Positions 17,266 to 25,254 of a stretch of DNA of 64,000 nucleotides are shown in pieces. Where the stretch lies: contig NZ_QGKM01000069.1 of NCBI RefSeq assembly GCF_003172875.1, forward strand, positions 1-64,000. Direction: 5' to 3'. The notes below the pieces were generated by a model. It saw only the letters and a list, made by a program, of their open reading frames with translations, was not told the DNA's origin and ran no database searches. The stretch comes from Leucothrix pacifica (GTDB taxonomy: Bacteria; Pseudomonadota; Gammaproteobacteria; Thiotrichales; Thiotrichaceae). The translations under genes and the position numbers were made by a program. How positions within the stretch are numbered: the first letter of the stretch is position 1; each line of letters opens with the position of its first letter.

Positions 17266-18476
17266 AAACAATAAATATCTCTGAACTGATAGACAGTGGT
17301 GAAGCAAGTATTCAAACAGGCCCTTTTGGAACACAGTTAAAAGCGAAAGACTATGTTGAGTCAGGAACACCAGTCATCAATGTTAAAAATGTAGGGTTTG
17401 GAACGATTAGGCATGCAGGGTTGGAGTATGTTAATGACAAAATGAGGGAAAAACTCTCTGCTCATATTTTGCAGAAAGGGGATATTGTATTTGGTAGAAA
17501 AGGCGCAGTTGAACGGCATGCTTTAATTTATGATCATGGGGATGGCTGGATTCAGGGCTCGGATTGTCTAAGACTCAGAATAAACAGCAATCGCGTCAAT
17601 AATCGTTTCGTTTCTTATTACTTAAGAACCCAAGCTCATCAAGATTGGATGCAGGCTTTATGCTCTTTTGGGGCAACGATGGCTTCTTTAAATCAGGGAA
17701 TTGTCAAACGTATTAGCCTTCCGCTACCTTCGACTCAAACACAAGATAAAGTCGCTGCTATCTTAACCTCTTACGATGACCTAATCGAAACCAACAACCA
17801 ACGCATCCAGCTATTAGAAAAAATGGCGGAGGAAATTTACAAAGAATGGTTTGTTCGTTTGCGGTTTCCGGGTCACGAAACAGTGAAAGTGGTGAAGGGT
17901 GTACCATCTGGATGGAGTACTAGTACTATTAAGTCTCTTATTTCTAGAAAGCCAACTCCTAAAAAATATAAAGAAAAGGAGGTTTTAGGTGAAGGAAGAG
18001 TTCCTGTTTTGGATCAATCGACAAAAGACACCTTGGGTTTTCATAATGGTGATGTAGATTTTAAAGCTACGAATGATGACCCCATAATCGTATTTGGTGA
18101 TCATTCATGCAAAATGCTTCTGATGGAAAGTGACTTTTCACTGGCTGAAAACATGATTCCATTTACTCCAAAGACTAAGGATGTTCTTGCTCACTATTTG
18201 TTCTATACAGTCAAAGGTTTAGCAAAAACAACTGAGTATAAGAGGCACTGGGGAGATTTGGTTATTAAGGAGGTGTTTGTCGCGCCGCGAAATTTACAAA
18301 TAGAGTTTGGTGATTTAGTTAAAACAAATTTAAAAGAAATAAATTTGTTAAAAGAAGTTAATCAAAACCTATCAGACACCCGCGATAAATTACTCCCCAG
18401 ACTTATTTCAGGTAAACTATCCGTAGAAAATTTAGACATCAATTTTCCGCCTAGTATGGAAGATGCTTTAGCATAA
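17262..18476 (+). CDS. hsdS: Type I restriction-modification specificity subunit
   Basis: 404 residues with two target-recognition domains, each followed by a conserved helical spacer. The central spacer reads LPLPSTQTQDKVAAILTSYD then IQLLEKMAEEIYKEWFVRLR, and the C-terminal one reads NLSDTRDKLLPRLISGKLS. The N-terminal domain carries SIQTGPFGTQLKAKDY. The subunit reads the two half-sites of the DNA target; the target sequence cannot be deduced. Codon use is more AT-rich in both recognition domains than in hsdM, as is usual for exchanged specificity modules. Start ATG overlaps hsdM stop (ATGA). Confidence 0.94.
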   Translation: MKTINISELIDSGEASIQTGPFGTQLKAKDYVESGTPVINVKNVGFGTIRHAGLEYVNDKMREKLSAHILQKGDIVFGRKGAVERHALIYDHGDGWIQGSDCLRLRINSNRVNNRFVSYYLRTQAHQDWMQALCSFGATMASLNQGIVKRISLPLPSTQTQDKVAAILTSYDDLIETNNQRIQLLEKMAEEIYKEWFVRLRFPGHETVKVVKGVPSGWSTSTIKSLISRKPTPKKYKEKEVLGEGRVPVLDQSTKDTLGFHNGDVDFKATNDDPIIVFGDHSCKMLLMESDFSLAENMIPFTPKTKDVLAHYLFYTVKGLAKTTEYKRHWGDLVIKEVFVAPRNLQIEFGDLVKTNLKEINLLKEVNQNLSDTRDKLLPRLISGKLSVENLDINFPPSMEDALA

Positions 18477-18486
18477 AGGATAAGCT

Positions 18487-21400
18487 ATGCCTGCACCGAT
18501 CAGTGAAGACGATATAGAACGCGCCTTATTAGCCAAGTTATTGGCGGATTACAATATTGAGCAGTTAAACTGTTTCACGGCAAATTCGGATGATCTTAAT
18601 GACGGTTCAGGTCGAGCAAAAAAGACCGATGTGCTATTGGTTCAGCAGCTAAGAGCGGCACTCCCCGCCCTGAATCAACACATTCCAGAAGATCAACGCC
18701 GTGATGTTATTGATCGGGCGATTGATAAGCTGATGGCTCCCGCAGAAGGCTCGCCGATTGACATTAACCGTCAAATGGACGGCTGGATGCGCGATGGTAT
18801 CCCAGACTTAAGTTTTAATAATGCACAGAACAAAACTGAGTCCTGTTCGGTGTATTTGATCGACTTCAAACAGCCTGCAAATAATTCGTTTTTGGCGGTA
18901 TCGCAGCTTTGGATTAAAAGTCAGGGCGCACAGGCAAAAGCAAATTATCGTCGTCCTGATGTGATTTTGTACGTCAACGGCTTGCCGCTGGTGTTTATCG
19001 AGTTGAAAAACTCGAATGTGAAGCTGAAAACCGCTTATTCGGTTAATTTGGCGGAGTATAAAAATGACATCCCGCAGCTATTCTATTTCAATGCTTTTTG
19101 CATCTTATCCAATGCGCTGAATACCAAGGTCGGGGCGTATGCGTCTGATTGGGATTACTTCTTTGATTGGTTACGTGTCAGTAGTGAAAAAGAAAAGATA
19201 GACCGTAAGAAGATAGAGTCGGCTGGCACGAGTTTGGAGTATGCGATTGAGGGTTTGCTAGAGCCTAGCAAGTTGTTGGATTACGTTGAAAACTTCATTG
19301 TTTATCAAAATGAATCCACCAAGATCATTGCGCAAAGCCATCAACTCCTCGGTGTTAATCGTGCCTTCGATCGCTTTAAAAACCGTGATGATTATCCCGA
19401 AGATGAGCGTAGTAAGCTCGGTGTCTTTTGGCACACACAAGGTTCGGGAAAGAGTTATTCGATGGTTTTCTATATGCGGAAAATCAATCGTAAGTTACAG
19501 GGTAACTACCGCTTCCTTGTGGTGACGGATCGTAAAGATTTGGATACGCAGATTTATAAAAACTTTTTAGCGACTGCAACCATCAACGCCAAAGATGCCG
19601 TAATGCCGAAAAATGGTGAGCAGCTGAAGGAGTTTCTGACTCAAAATAAGCGGATTGTCTTCACGCTTATTCATAAGTTTCATAGCCCTAAGGGTAAGAC
19701 GTTCCCAACATTGAGCGAAGCGGATGATTGGGTGGTGATGGTCGATGAAGCACATCGCACGCAGTACAAAAGCTTAGCAGAGAATATGCGCAAAGCCTTG
19801 CCCAATGCCAATTACATCGCGTTTACAGGAACGCCCTTATTGGGAAAGCAGCGTAAGACGCATAAGTGGTTTGGTGACTATGTGTCGGAATATAGTTTTC
19901 AGCAGGCGATGGATGATGGCGCGACTTTGCCGCTGTTTTATCAGAAGCGCGTACCATCTGTATTGATTGAAAACGATGACTTGGATGAGGAGTTTTTAGA
20001 ATTATTAGAAGATGATGATCTCACGACGGCACAGCGGGAAAAACTCGAAAAGAAATACGCCACAGAGCTGAGTGTGATTAAAGGCGATGACCGCCTTGAG
20101 GTGATTGCCAAAGACCTTGTATACCACTTTCCACGGCGCGGCTACCGTGGCAAGGCGATGATGATTTGCGTGGATAAGTTCACCGCCGTCAAGATGTACA
20201 ACAAGGTGCAGTACCACTGGAAAGAAGCGAAGAAGGATTTACAAAAGCGCATTAAGCGAACGTCTGATGAGTTAGAAAAACGTCGTTTGGATCATATTCT
20301 CAGTTACATGAAAGGCGTGGATATGGCCGTGGTGGTCAGCCATGATGCTAACGACGTTGAGCGTTTTCAAAAGAAAGATTTAGACATCAAGCCGCACGCC
20401 AAGCGAATGGAATCAACTGATGCTAACGGTTGGGATATCGAAGATCAGTTTAAAGCGCCAGAGCATGAGCTTCAGTTGGTGTTTGTGTGTGCGATGTGGC
20501 TGACGGGCTTTGATGCGCCGTCTGTTTCAACCTTGTACCTCGACAAACCGATGAAAGATCATACGCTGATGCAGGCAATCGCCCGTGCAAATCGTGTGTC
20601 TTCGTACATGGTAAAAGGCGTGACAGGTAAATTGGTTGAGAAGAAGAATGGTGAGGTAATTGACTATTACAATGTCTTCCGCAATATGAAGAAGGCGTTG
20701 CGTGATTATGGGGTGGGTGATGATGGTGAGGAGTCACCGATCCAGGATAAGTCTCGGTTGTTTGTGTTACTTGAGGAGGCGATTGAAGCGACGCACAGTT
20801 ATTGTTTGGCGCATGATATTGATCTGAGTTTGGTACTAAGTGAACACGCTGAAACGGCCTTTAAAAAGGTGGCGTTGTTTCAGGAGTTTGCTAATAATTT
20901 GCTTGGGGCTGGTGACCATTATCGAGCCTTTTATGTCTTTCAAAATACGGTTGCCGCTTTATATGAGGCTTGCCGTCCAGAGATAAACGAGTCCAATTAC
21001 TACGCGTTGCGTCAACAGGTTGCGGTTATCCAGTACTTGCGAAAAATCATATCGGATACGGTTGAAGAGGTGGATGTCGAGAAATACGAGCCAGCGATAG
21101 AGGACTTGTTGGATGATAGTATTGTTGTTGATGACGATGCTAAAGAGAAGATGGCAGCTGAAAAAGCGGGACTTTATACACATAGCATCATTAAAAGTGG
21201 TAATAAAATTAGCTTACAAAACATTGATTTTGAAAAGCTAAAAGATGAGATCAAAAAGGCTGAGTATAAGAATATTGAAATCAGTGACCTGAGAGCATTT
21301 TTGGAACGAAAATTAGCACAGATGCTAAAGGAAAACTCGGAGAGAAAAGGGTTTGCTGATCGTCTGAGAGCAATTATTGATCGCTATAATAGTGGTGCTA

Positions 21401-21792
21401 CCTCTACTGATGATTATATGGATGAACTGCTTAGTATGGGTAAGGAGTTGAGTGTAGAGGAAGAGCGCCATATCCGTCTTGGGCTAACGGAAGATGAGCT
21501 AGAGTTATTTGACTTGCTCATGAAAGATAAGCTGACTAAGGCAGAGGAAGAAGAGGTCAAGCTTGCGGCTAAGAGTTTGATACCAAGTCTCAAAGAAGCT
21601 GCGCCAAAAGTGTTATTGGATCGTTGGTATCAAGATCGTCAAAATACTGAGCGAGTCCGAAACAGAATTTCAGATTGCCTGAACGAAAGTTTGCCGCAGA
21701 GCTATGATACTGAGGTGTTTCGCCAGAAATGTGATGCGACACTCAATTTAGTGACTGACTTGGCTAAGCAGGGGCGTAAGTGGGCTGCTTAA
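18487..21792 (+). CDS. hsdR: Type I restriction endonuclease/translocase subunit
   Basis: 1101 residues, normal for HsdR. The N-terminal nuclease domain shows DVILYVNGLPLVFIELKN (PD-ExK, about residues 158-175). The SF2 motor has HTQGSGKSYSMV (Walker A, about 314-325), VDEAHRTQYK (DEAH box, about 418), and FTGTPLL, with LTGFDAPSVSTLY and QAIARANRV in RecA domain 2. The long helical tail binds the methylase complex. Stop codon overlaps that of the convergent fic gene: the four bases TTAA at 21789-21792 supply both stops. All three subunits are intact, so the system looks functional. Confidence 0.95.
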   Translation: MPAPISEDDIERALLAKLLADYNIEQLNCFTANSDDLNDGSGRAKKTDVLLVQQLRAALPALNQHIPEDQRRDVIDRAIDKLMAPAEGSPIDINRQMDGWMRDGIPDLSFNNAQNKTESCSVYLIDFKQPANNSFLAVSQLWIKSQGAQAKANYRRPDVILYVNGLPLVFIELKNSNVKLKTAYSVNLAEYKNDIPQLFYFNAFCILSNALNTKVGAYASDWDYFFDWLRVSSEKEKIDRKKIESAGTSLEYAIEGLLEPSKLLDYVENFIVYQNESTKIIAQSHQLLGVNRAFDRFKNRDDYPEDERSKLGVFWHTQGSGKSYSMVFYMRKINRKLQGNYRFLVVTDRKDLDTQIYKNFLATATINAKDAVMPKNGEQLKEFLTQNKRIVFTLIHKFHSPKGKTFPTLSEADDWVVMVDEAHRTQYKSLAENMRKALPNANYIAFTGTPLLGKQRKTHKWFGDYVSEYSFQQAMDDGATLPLFYQKRVPSVLIENDDLDEEFLELLEDDDLTTAQREKLEKKYATELSVIKGDDRLEVIAKDLVYHFPRRGYRGKAMMICVDKFTAVKMYNKVQYHWKEAKKDLQKRIKRTSDELEKRRLDHILSYMKGVDMAVVVSHDANDVERFQKKDLDIKPHAKRMESTDANGWDIEDQFKAPEHELQLVFVCAMWLTGFDAPSVSTLYLDKPMKDHTLMQAIARANRVSSYMVKGVTGKLVEKKNGEVIDYYNVFRNMKKALRDYGVGDDGEESPIQDKSRLFVLLEEAIEATHSYCLAHDIDLSLVLSEHAETAFKKVALFQEFANNLLGAGDHYRAFYVFQNTVAALYEACRPEINESNYYALRQQVAVIQYLRKIISDTVEEVDVEKYEPAIEDLLDDSIVVDDDAKEKMAAEKAGLYTHSIIKSGNKISLQNIDFEKLKDEIKKAEYKNIEISDLRAFLERKLAQMLKENSERKGFADRLRAIIDRYNSGATSTDDYMDELLSMGKELSVEEERHIRLGLTEDELELFDLLMKDKLTKAEEEEVKLAAKSLIPSLKEAAPKVLLDRWYQDRQNTERVRNRISDCLNESLPQSYDTEVFRQKCDATLNLVTDLAKQGRKWAA

Positions 21793-22787
21793 TCTGGTGT
21801 AGTCATTTTCAATTTAATCTCATCCAAACTAAACCGAGCCGCTTTAAGCCCTAAAATCTCCTTAATCCGGTCGACCTGAGCAATTGAGTATAGGTAGTAG
21901 CCTTTGTCGGTTTGGTCAGCAACCTCCAGCAAGCCCTTATCCGTCCAGTGTCTCAGCGTTGATACTGACTGGCTGCTCAGTTTGGCCAGCTGGCCAATTT
22001 TCAGAAGGTTATCCCGATTAGCCACTTGCGGTGCATCTTCACCTTTGGCAGCTTTCAAAAAGATATTCAGAGACTTATCCACAGTTCCGGCAATCAGCTT
22101 GTCAAAGTCTGTACGACTACCGCCCAGTTGAGCTTGTTCCAAAGTGCGAATATAACGTTCTCGCTGTCGTTTACTAATAATGGCGGGAGGGTAACCATTT
22201 TGCATCAGAATCAAATTCATCAGTAAGCGTGCGGTACGCCCGTTTCCATCAGCAAAAGGGTGAATGGTGACCAGTTCATAGTGTGCCCACGTTGCCAGTT
22301 CGACGGGGTGGATTTTGCTGGACTGTGCGTTTAGCGTCGTAACAAATTCACCAACTAAACGTGGCACTTTGACATGGTTTGGCAGCACGACTAAAGAGCC
22401 GGATATGCGTACGGGAAAGCTGCGGTACACTCCGGCATTGTCATTATCAATGCTTTGCAGAATGATACGATGAATATTGAGAATGTGAGACTCGGTTAGT
22501 TCTGTAGTCGGCATATCCACAAGGCTGTGAACGTAATCAAGCGCTTTGGCGTGGTTATGCGCTTCGACGTGTTCGTGCAAGCTTTTTCCACGAACCGTAA
22601 GGCCTTTTTCAACCACAAGTGCCGTTTCCTTGCGCGTGAGTGTATTGCCCTCAATAGCATTGGAGGTGTATGTCAGCTCCACACGAAACCAGTCATCCAG
22701 ATTGGTGACTAGTCCTGGGGGGAGTGGTCGGTAGCCGTCCAGTTCCTGTTTTCTTTGTGTTAGTGATTTGTACATTGCTAAAACCAT
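21789..22787 (-). CDS. Fic-domain protein with MerR-like C-terminal HTH
   Basis: 332 residues. The Fic core carries a full HPFADGNGRTAR motif (residues 176-187), so AMP transfer to a target protein is expected. An inhibitory segment SNAIEGN (42-48) precedes the core, matching the class II self-inhibited type. Residues about 258-332 resemble a MerR winged helix (LLKIGQLAKLSSQSVSTLRH, then DEIKLKM), so it may bind its own promoter. Stop codon is shared with hsdR in opposite orientation. The start is taken at the ATG at 22785-22787; an internal ATG (22775) is also possible since neither has a strong ribosome binding site. The target is unknown. Confidence 0.88.
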   Translation of the reverse strand: MVLAMYKSLTQRKQELDGYRPLPPGLVTNLDDWFRVELTYTSNAIEGNTLTRKETALVVEKGLTVRGKSLHEHVEAHNHAKALDYVHSLVDMPTTELTESHILNIHRIILQSIDNDNAGVYRSFPVRISGSLVVLPNHVKVPRLVGEFVTTLNAQSSKIHPVELATWAHYELVTIHPFADGNGRTARLLMNLILMQNGYPPAIISKRQRERYIRTLEQAQLGGSRTDFDKLIAGTVDKSLNIFLKAAKGEDAPQVANRDNLLKIGQLAKLSSQSVSTLRHWTDKGLLEVADQTDKGYYLYSIAQVDRIKEILGLKAARFSLDEIKLKMTTPD

Positions 22788-22927
22788 AAAGTGTAAGGTT
22801 ATAGTTTATGTTGTTTATATGGTGGTATCAAATTGTCTGTGGTTGAGGTATCTATGGTTCTAAGTCCGTTTGACTCGATAGTATGGGTAGTCGTTGGGTG
22901 ATTAAGTCCATGATAGAAGTCAACACC

Positions 22928-22954
22928 GATTTATGTGCTACACTGATTTATGTG
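22928..22954 (+). promoter_or_regulatory. Extended -10 promoter inside direct repeats
   Basis: GATTTATGTG occurs at 22928-22937 and 22945-22954, seventeen bases apart. Between them TGCTACACT forms an extended -10 (TACACT at 22939-22944). It is 30-40 bases upstream of the antitoxin-like start, so the repeats could be the autoregulatory operator of the RHH protein. Confidence 0.45.
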
Positions 22955-22974
22955 TTTAATTAGGGTCGAGCATC

Positions 22975-23325
22975 ATGAAACCAGCTACTGTTAACTTTAC
23001 CGCCTCCATAGAGCGTGATTTGTTGCGCCGTGTAAAAGTGATTGCCGCGAAGCACGATACCTCGGTTAATGCCTTATTCAACAGTGAGTTGCGGTACTTA
23101 GTCGAAACCTTCGAGGCAGCGGAATATCAAGGCATCAATAACTATCAGGCCTTGCTGAATTTCTCTTTGGGCAAAGCTGATGACACCGAAACCATGGAGG
23201 TTTTGGGAGTCGAGAGTGAGGAAGATTTGTTTTTGCTTATGGCAAAAGCGCATTTACCGATGCCACGGTTATCGCCTGAACGTACGGCTAAAATGGTTGA
23301 TGATCTTAATGATTTATTAAACTGA
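22975..23325 (+). CDS. Ribbon-helix-helix-like antitoxin candidate
   Basis: 116 residues. The N-terminus MKPATVNFTASIERDLLRRV then KVIAAKHDTSVNALFNSELR resembles an RHH DNA-binding dimer unit (beta strand plus two helices, residues 4-45). The remainder is acidic and helical (EVLGVESEEDLFLLMAKAHL), as expected for a toxin-binding tail. It stands 9 bases before the PIN-like gene and has the typical antitoxin-first order. Family assignment rests on pattern, not on a strong signature. Confidence 0.68.
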   Translation: MKPATVNFTASIERDLLRRVKVIAAKHDTSVNALFNSELRYLVETFEAAEYQGINNYQALLNFSLGKADDTETMEVLGVESEEDLFLLMAKAHLPMPRLSPERTAKMVDDLNDLLN

Positions 23326-23334
23326 GGCTGGTGC

Positions 23335-23844
23335 ATGAATGTCATTTTAATTGCGGATGCAGGGCCGCTGATCACATTGGCCTATGCTGACTCACTGGAT
23401 ATTCTGTTTAAGCCGGGCTGGTCGGTGCAGTTGGTTGATATGGTTGTGCATGAAGTTACCCGAAACGATACGCCCACAAGCCAGAAAATTTCCAGATGGA
23501 TTCAAGATAACCACATCGACATTAAAGAATCAGAAACCTACAGACGTTACTCGGCGGCTTTGGAAGCTGGTGAAGCTCCCCGTAAGGCAAATCTGGGAGA
23601 ACTAGCGATTCAGGAGGTGATGCAGCAGTTTGTACTGAGGCAGCCGCCGGAGGTGGGTGTTTTCCTGTTTGAAGATCATAAAATTGCACGAACTAGCTTT
23701 GTATTACCAGAGAGTTGTAGGAAGATTAGCACACGTGCTTTTCTTGATTTTCTGGAGCAGCACGAATGGATTGAATCCGCCCATTCTATTGAACGAAAAG
23801 CGATCTTAGCGGCTCGTGCTTTTTCTCAACTCAGACATCCTTAG
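23335..23844 (+). CDS. PIN-like putative RNase toxin
   Basis: 169 residues. NVILIADAGPLITLAYADSL opens like a PIN domain (first aspartate at D8), VVHEVTRNDTP supplies the next acidic residue (E40), and FLFEDHKIART the C-terminal aspartate (about D110). VapC-type ribonuclease toxin activity is therefore likely but not certain, as the second half (FLDFLEQHEWIESAHSIERK) is divergent. It follows the RHH-like gene by 9 bases and precedes the SGNH esterase by 12, so the three may be co-transcribed. Confidence 0.7.
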   Translation: MNVILIADAGPLITLAYADSLDILFKPGWSVQLVDMVVHEVTRNDTPTSQKISRWIQDNHIDIKESETYRRYSAALEAGEAPRKANLGELAIQEVMQQFVLRQPPEVGVFLFEDHKIARTSFVLPESCRKISTRAFLDFLEQHEWIESAHSIERKAILAARAFSQLRHP

Positions 23845-23856
23845 CAGGTAAAAACA

Positions 23857-24486
23857 ATGTACAGAATAATGTGCTTCGGCGACTCAAACACGTGGGGCTT
23901 CAAGCCAGAAGATTACTCACGCTACGACAGCAACACACGCTGGCCTTGTGTCATGCGCAGCGCTTTGGGTGAAGGCTTCGAGCTGGTGGAAGAGGGCATG
24001 AATGGCCGCACCACGGTGTGGGATGATCCGGTCGATGGTCTCATGAGTGGTTTGTCTTACTTAAAGCCTTGTCTGCTGTCGCACAAGCCACTGGATTTGG
24101 TATTGATCATGCTGGGAACGAATGATCTGAAGGATCGTTTTAACGTCAGCGCTCCGGAAATCGCAAAGTCAGCAGGGCGGTTAGTGACGCTTATTCAGCA
24201 AAGCGATTGTGGCCCACAAGGGTCAGCTCCTCAAGTGGTATTGATTGCGCCTCCGCCAGTGGTTGAAGGGCCGGATGGCTGGGGGCTTCGTCAGCTCGGG
24301 CTGGCAAAGTCACAACAGTTCGCAGCCAGTTTTGCTGAGGTTGCTTCAGAGTTGGGTTGTCAGTTTGTGGATGCAGGCAGTTTTATCGAGACGAGTCCGG
24401 TTGATGGCGTGCATTTTAGTGCGCAGTCACATCAGGTTTTTGGGGCGGCGATAGCAAAAGTTGTGGCTGAGCTAGCAAAGTCTTAA
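23857..24486 (+). CDS. SGNH-type acyl esterase or acyltransferase
   Basis: 209 residues, no signal peptide, so cytosolic. CFGDSNTWGF (Ser block I, residue about 9), GRTTVWDDP, IMLGTNDLKDR (block III) and DGVHFSAQSHQ (block V Asp-His) mark the SGNH hydrolase superfamily, closest in style to the mycobacterial MsAcT acyltransferase/esterase group. The natural substrate is unknown. It is 12 bases after the PIN gene. Its position at the end of the island may be fortuitous. Confidence 0.85.
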   Translation: MYRIMCFGDSNTWGFKPEDYSRYDSNTRWPCVMRSALGEGFELVEEGMNGRTTVWDDPVDGLMSGLSYLKPCLLSHKPLDLVLIMLGTNDLKDRFNVSAPEIAKSAGRLVTLIQQSDCGPQGSAPQVVLIAPPPVVEGPDGWGLRQLGLAKSQQFAASFAEVASELGCQFVDAGSFIETSPVDGVHFSAQSHQVFGAAIAKVVAELAKS

Positions 24487-24608
24487 ATGTACAGGGATTG
24501 ATTACCTCAATCAGGTTTTAGTGTTTATATTGATCATATAGGCCTATCATTGAGTGAAGTTGGTAAACAAGCTGACTCCGTCATTACTCATAAATACAAG
24601 TATATTCT

Positions 24609-25181
24609 ATGACTGATCATGTAAATCCCTATGAAGCACCCAAAGCTGATTTAAAGTCCGATTTAGAGGTATCAGCCGAACAGGCTTATTTTTTCACGGC
24701 GTCACCGGTGAAATTGGTAGTCATGTCGCTGTGCACGTTCGGTTTTTATGAGCTGTACTGGTTTTATAAAAACTGGGTGATCATAAAGCACCGGGCAGCT
24801 AGTAACATCATGCCGGTCTGGCGTGCAGTGTTTGCGCCTTTTTGGGGATTTGCAGCGTTTGATGAGGTCAATAAAGCGGCAGTAGAGCATGGTGTGCCGA
24901 CGTCATTGTCAGCGGGTTGGCTAGGCTTGGCCTATCTGCTGTTGTCTATTACGTCGAACGGCCCTGATCCGTACTGGCTGCTGTCCATTTTTAGTTTTGC
25001 TCCTATGCTTGGCTTCAATGCCTTAGCAATCGAAGTGAATCAGAAGGTAGAGCCGGAATTCAGGCGCAACAGTGACTTCACGCCTTGGAATGTGTTGGCA
25101 ATTGTCGTCGGTGGTAGTTTGCTGGTTCTGACGCTTATCGGCACGTTCTTTGTTGATGTATTGGACGATATTCCATTCTAG
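24609..25181 (+). CDS. Membrane protein with NPYEAP N-terminus, function unknown
   Basis: 190 residues. The N-terminus TDHVNPYEAPKADLKSD has the NPY-x-AP pattern shared by many small proteobacterial membrane proteins. Residues about 34-60 (FTASPVKLVVMSLCTFGFYE, then LYWFYKNW) and three further hydrophobic stretches (about 97-117, 123-141, 160-185) suggest four membrane helices. I do not recognise a function. It stands alone: 122 bases separate it from the SGNH gene, and a long hairpin follows it at 25191-25240. Confidence 0.7.
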   Translation: MTDHVNPYEAPKADLKSDLEVSAEQAYFFTASPVKLVVMSLCTFGFYELYWFYKNWVIIKHRAASNIMPVWRAVFAPFWGFAAFDEVNKAAVEHGVPTSLSAGWLGLAYLLLSITSNGPDPYWLLSIFSFAPMLGFNALAIEVNQKVEPEFRRNSDFTPWNVLAIVVGGSLLVLTLIGTFFVDVLDDIPF

Positions 25182-25190
25182 GCCTGGCAA

Positions 25191-25240
25191 ATTCATCAGT
25201 GGGTGGGCCGGAATTAAACTCGCGCCACCCACTAATGAAT
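25191..25240. terminator. Long hairpin between convergent genes
   Basis: ATTCATCAGTGGGTGG (25191-25206) is complementary to 25225-25240 at 15 of 16 positions, with an 18-base loop. It separates the convergent membrane-protein and ybbP genes and should terminate both, although no pure T-run follows. Confidence 0.75.
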
Positions 25241-25254
25241 CATTTCTAACAATG

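Noticed and set aside
24496-24512. GATTGA/TCAATC hairpin after the SGNH gene as a terminator
   Set aside because: The stem is only six AT-rich pairs and is not convincing.
12115-24600. Integrase, transposase or att-like direct repeats bordering the accessory island
   Set aside because: I looked on both sides and saw no mobile-element gene, no tRNA and no clear long direct repeat.
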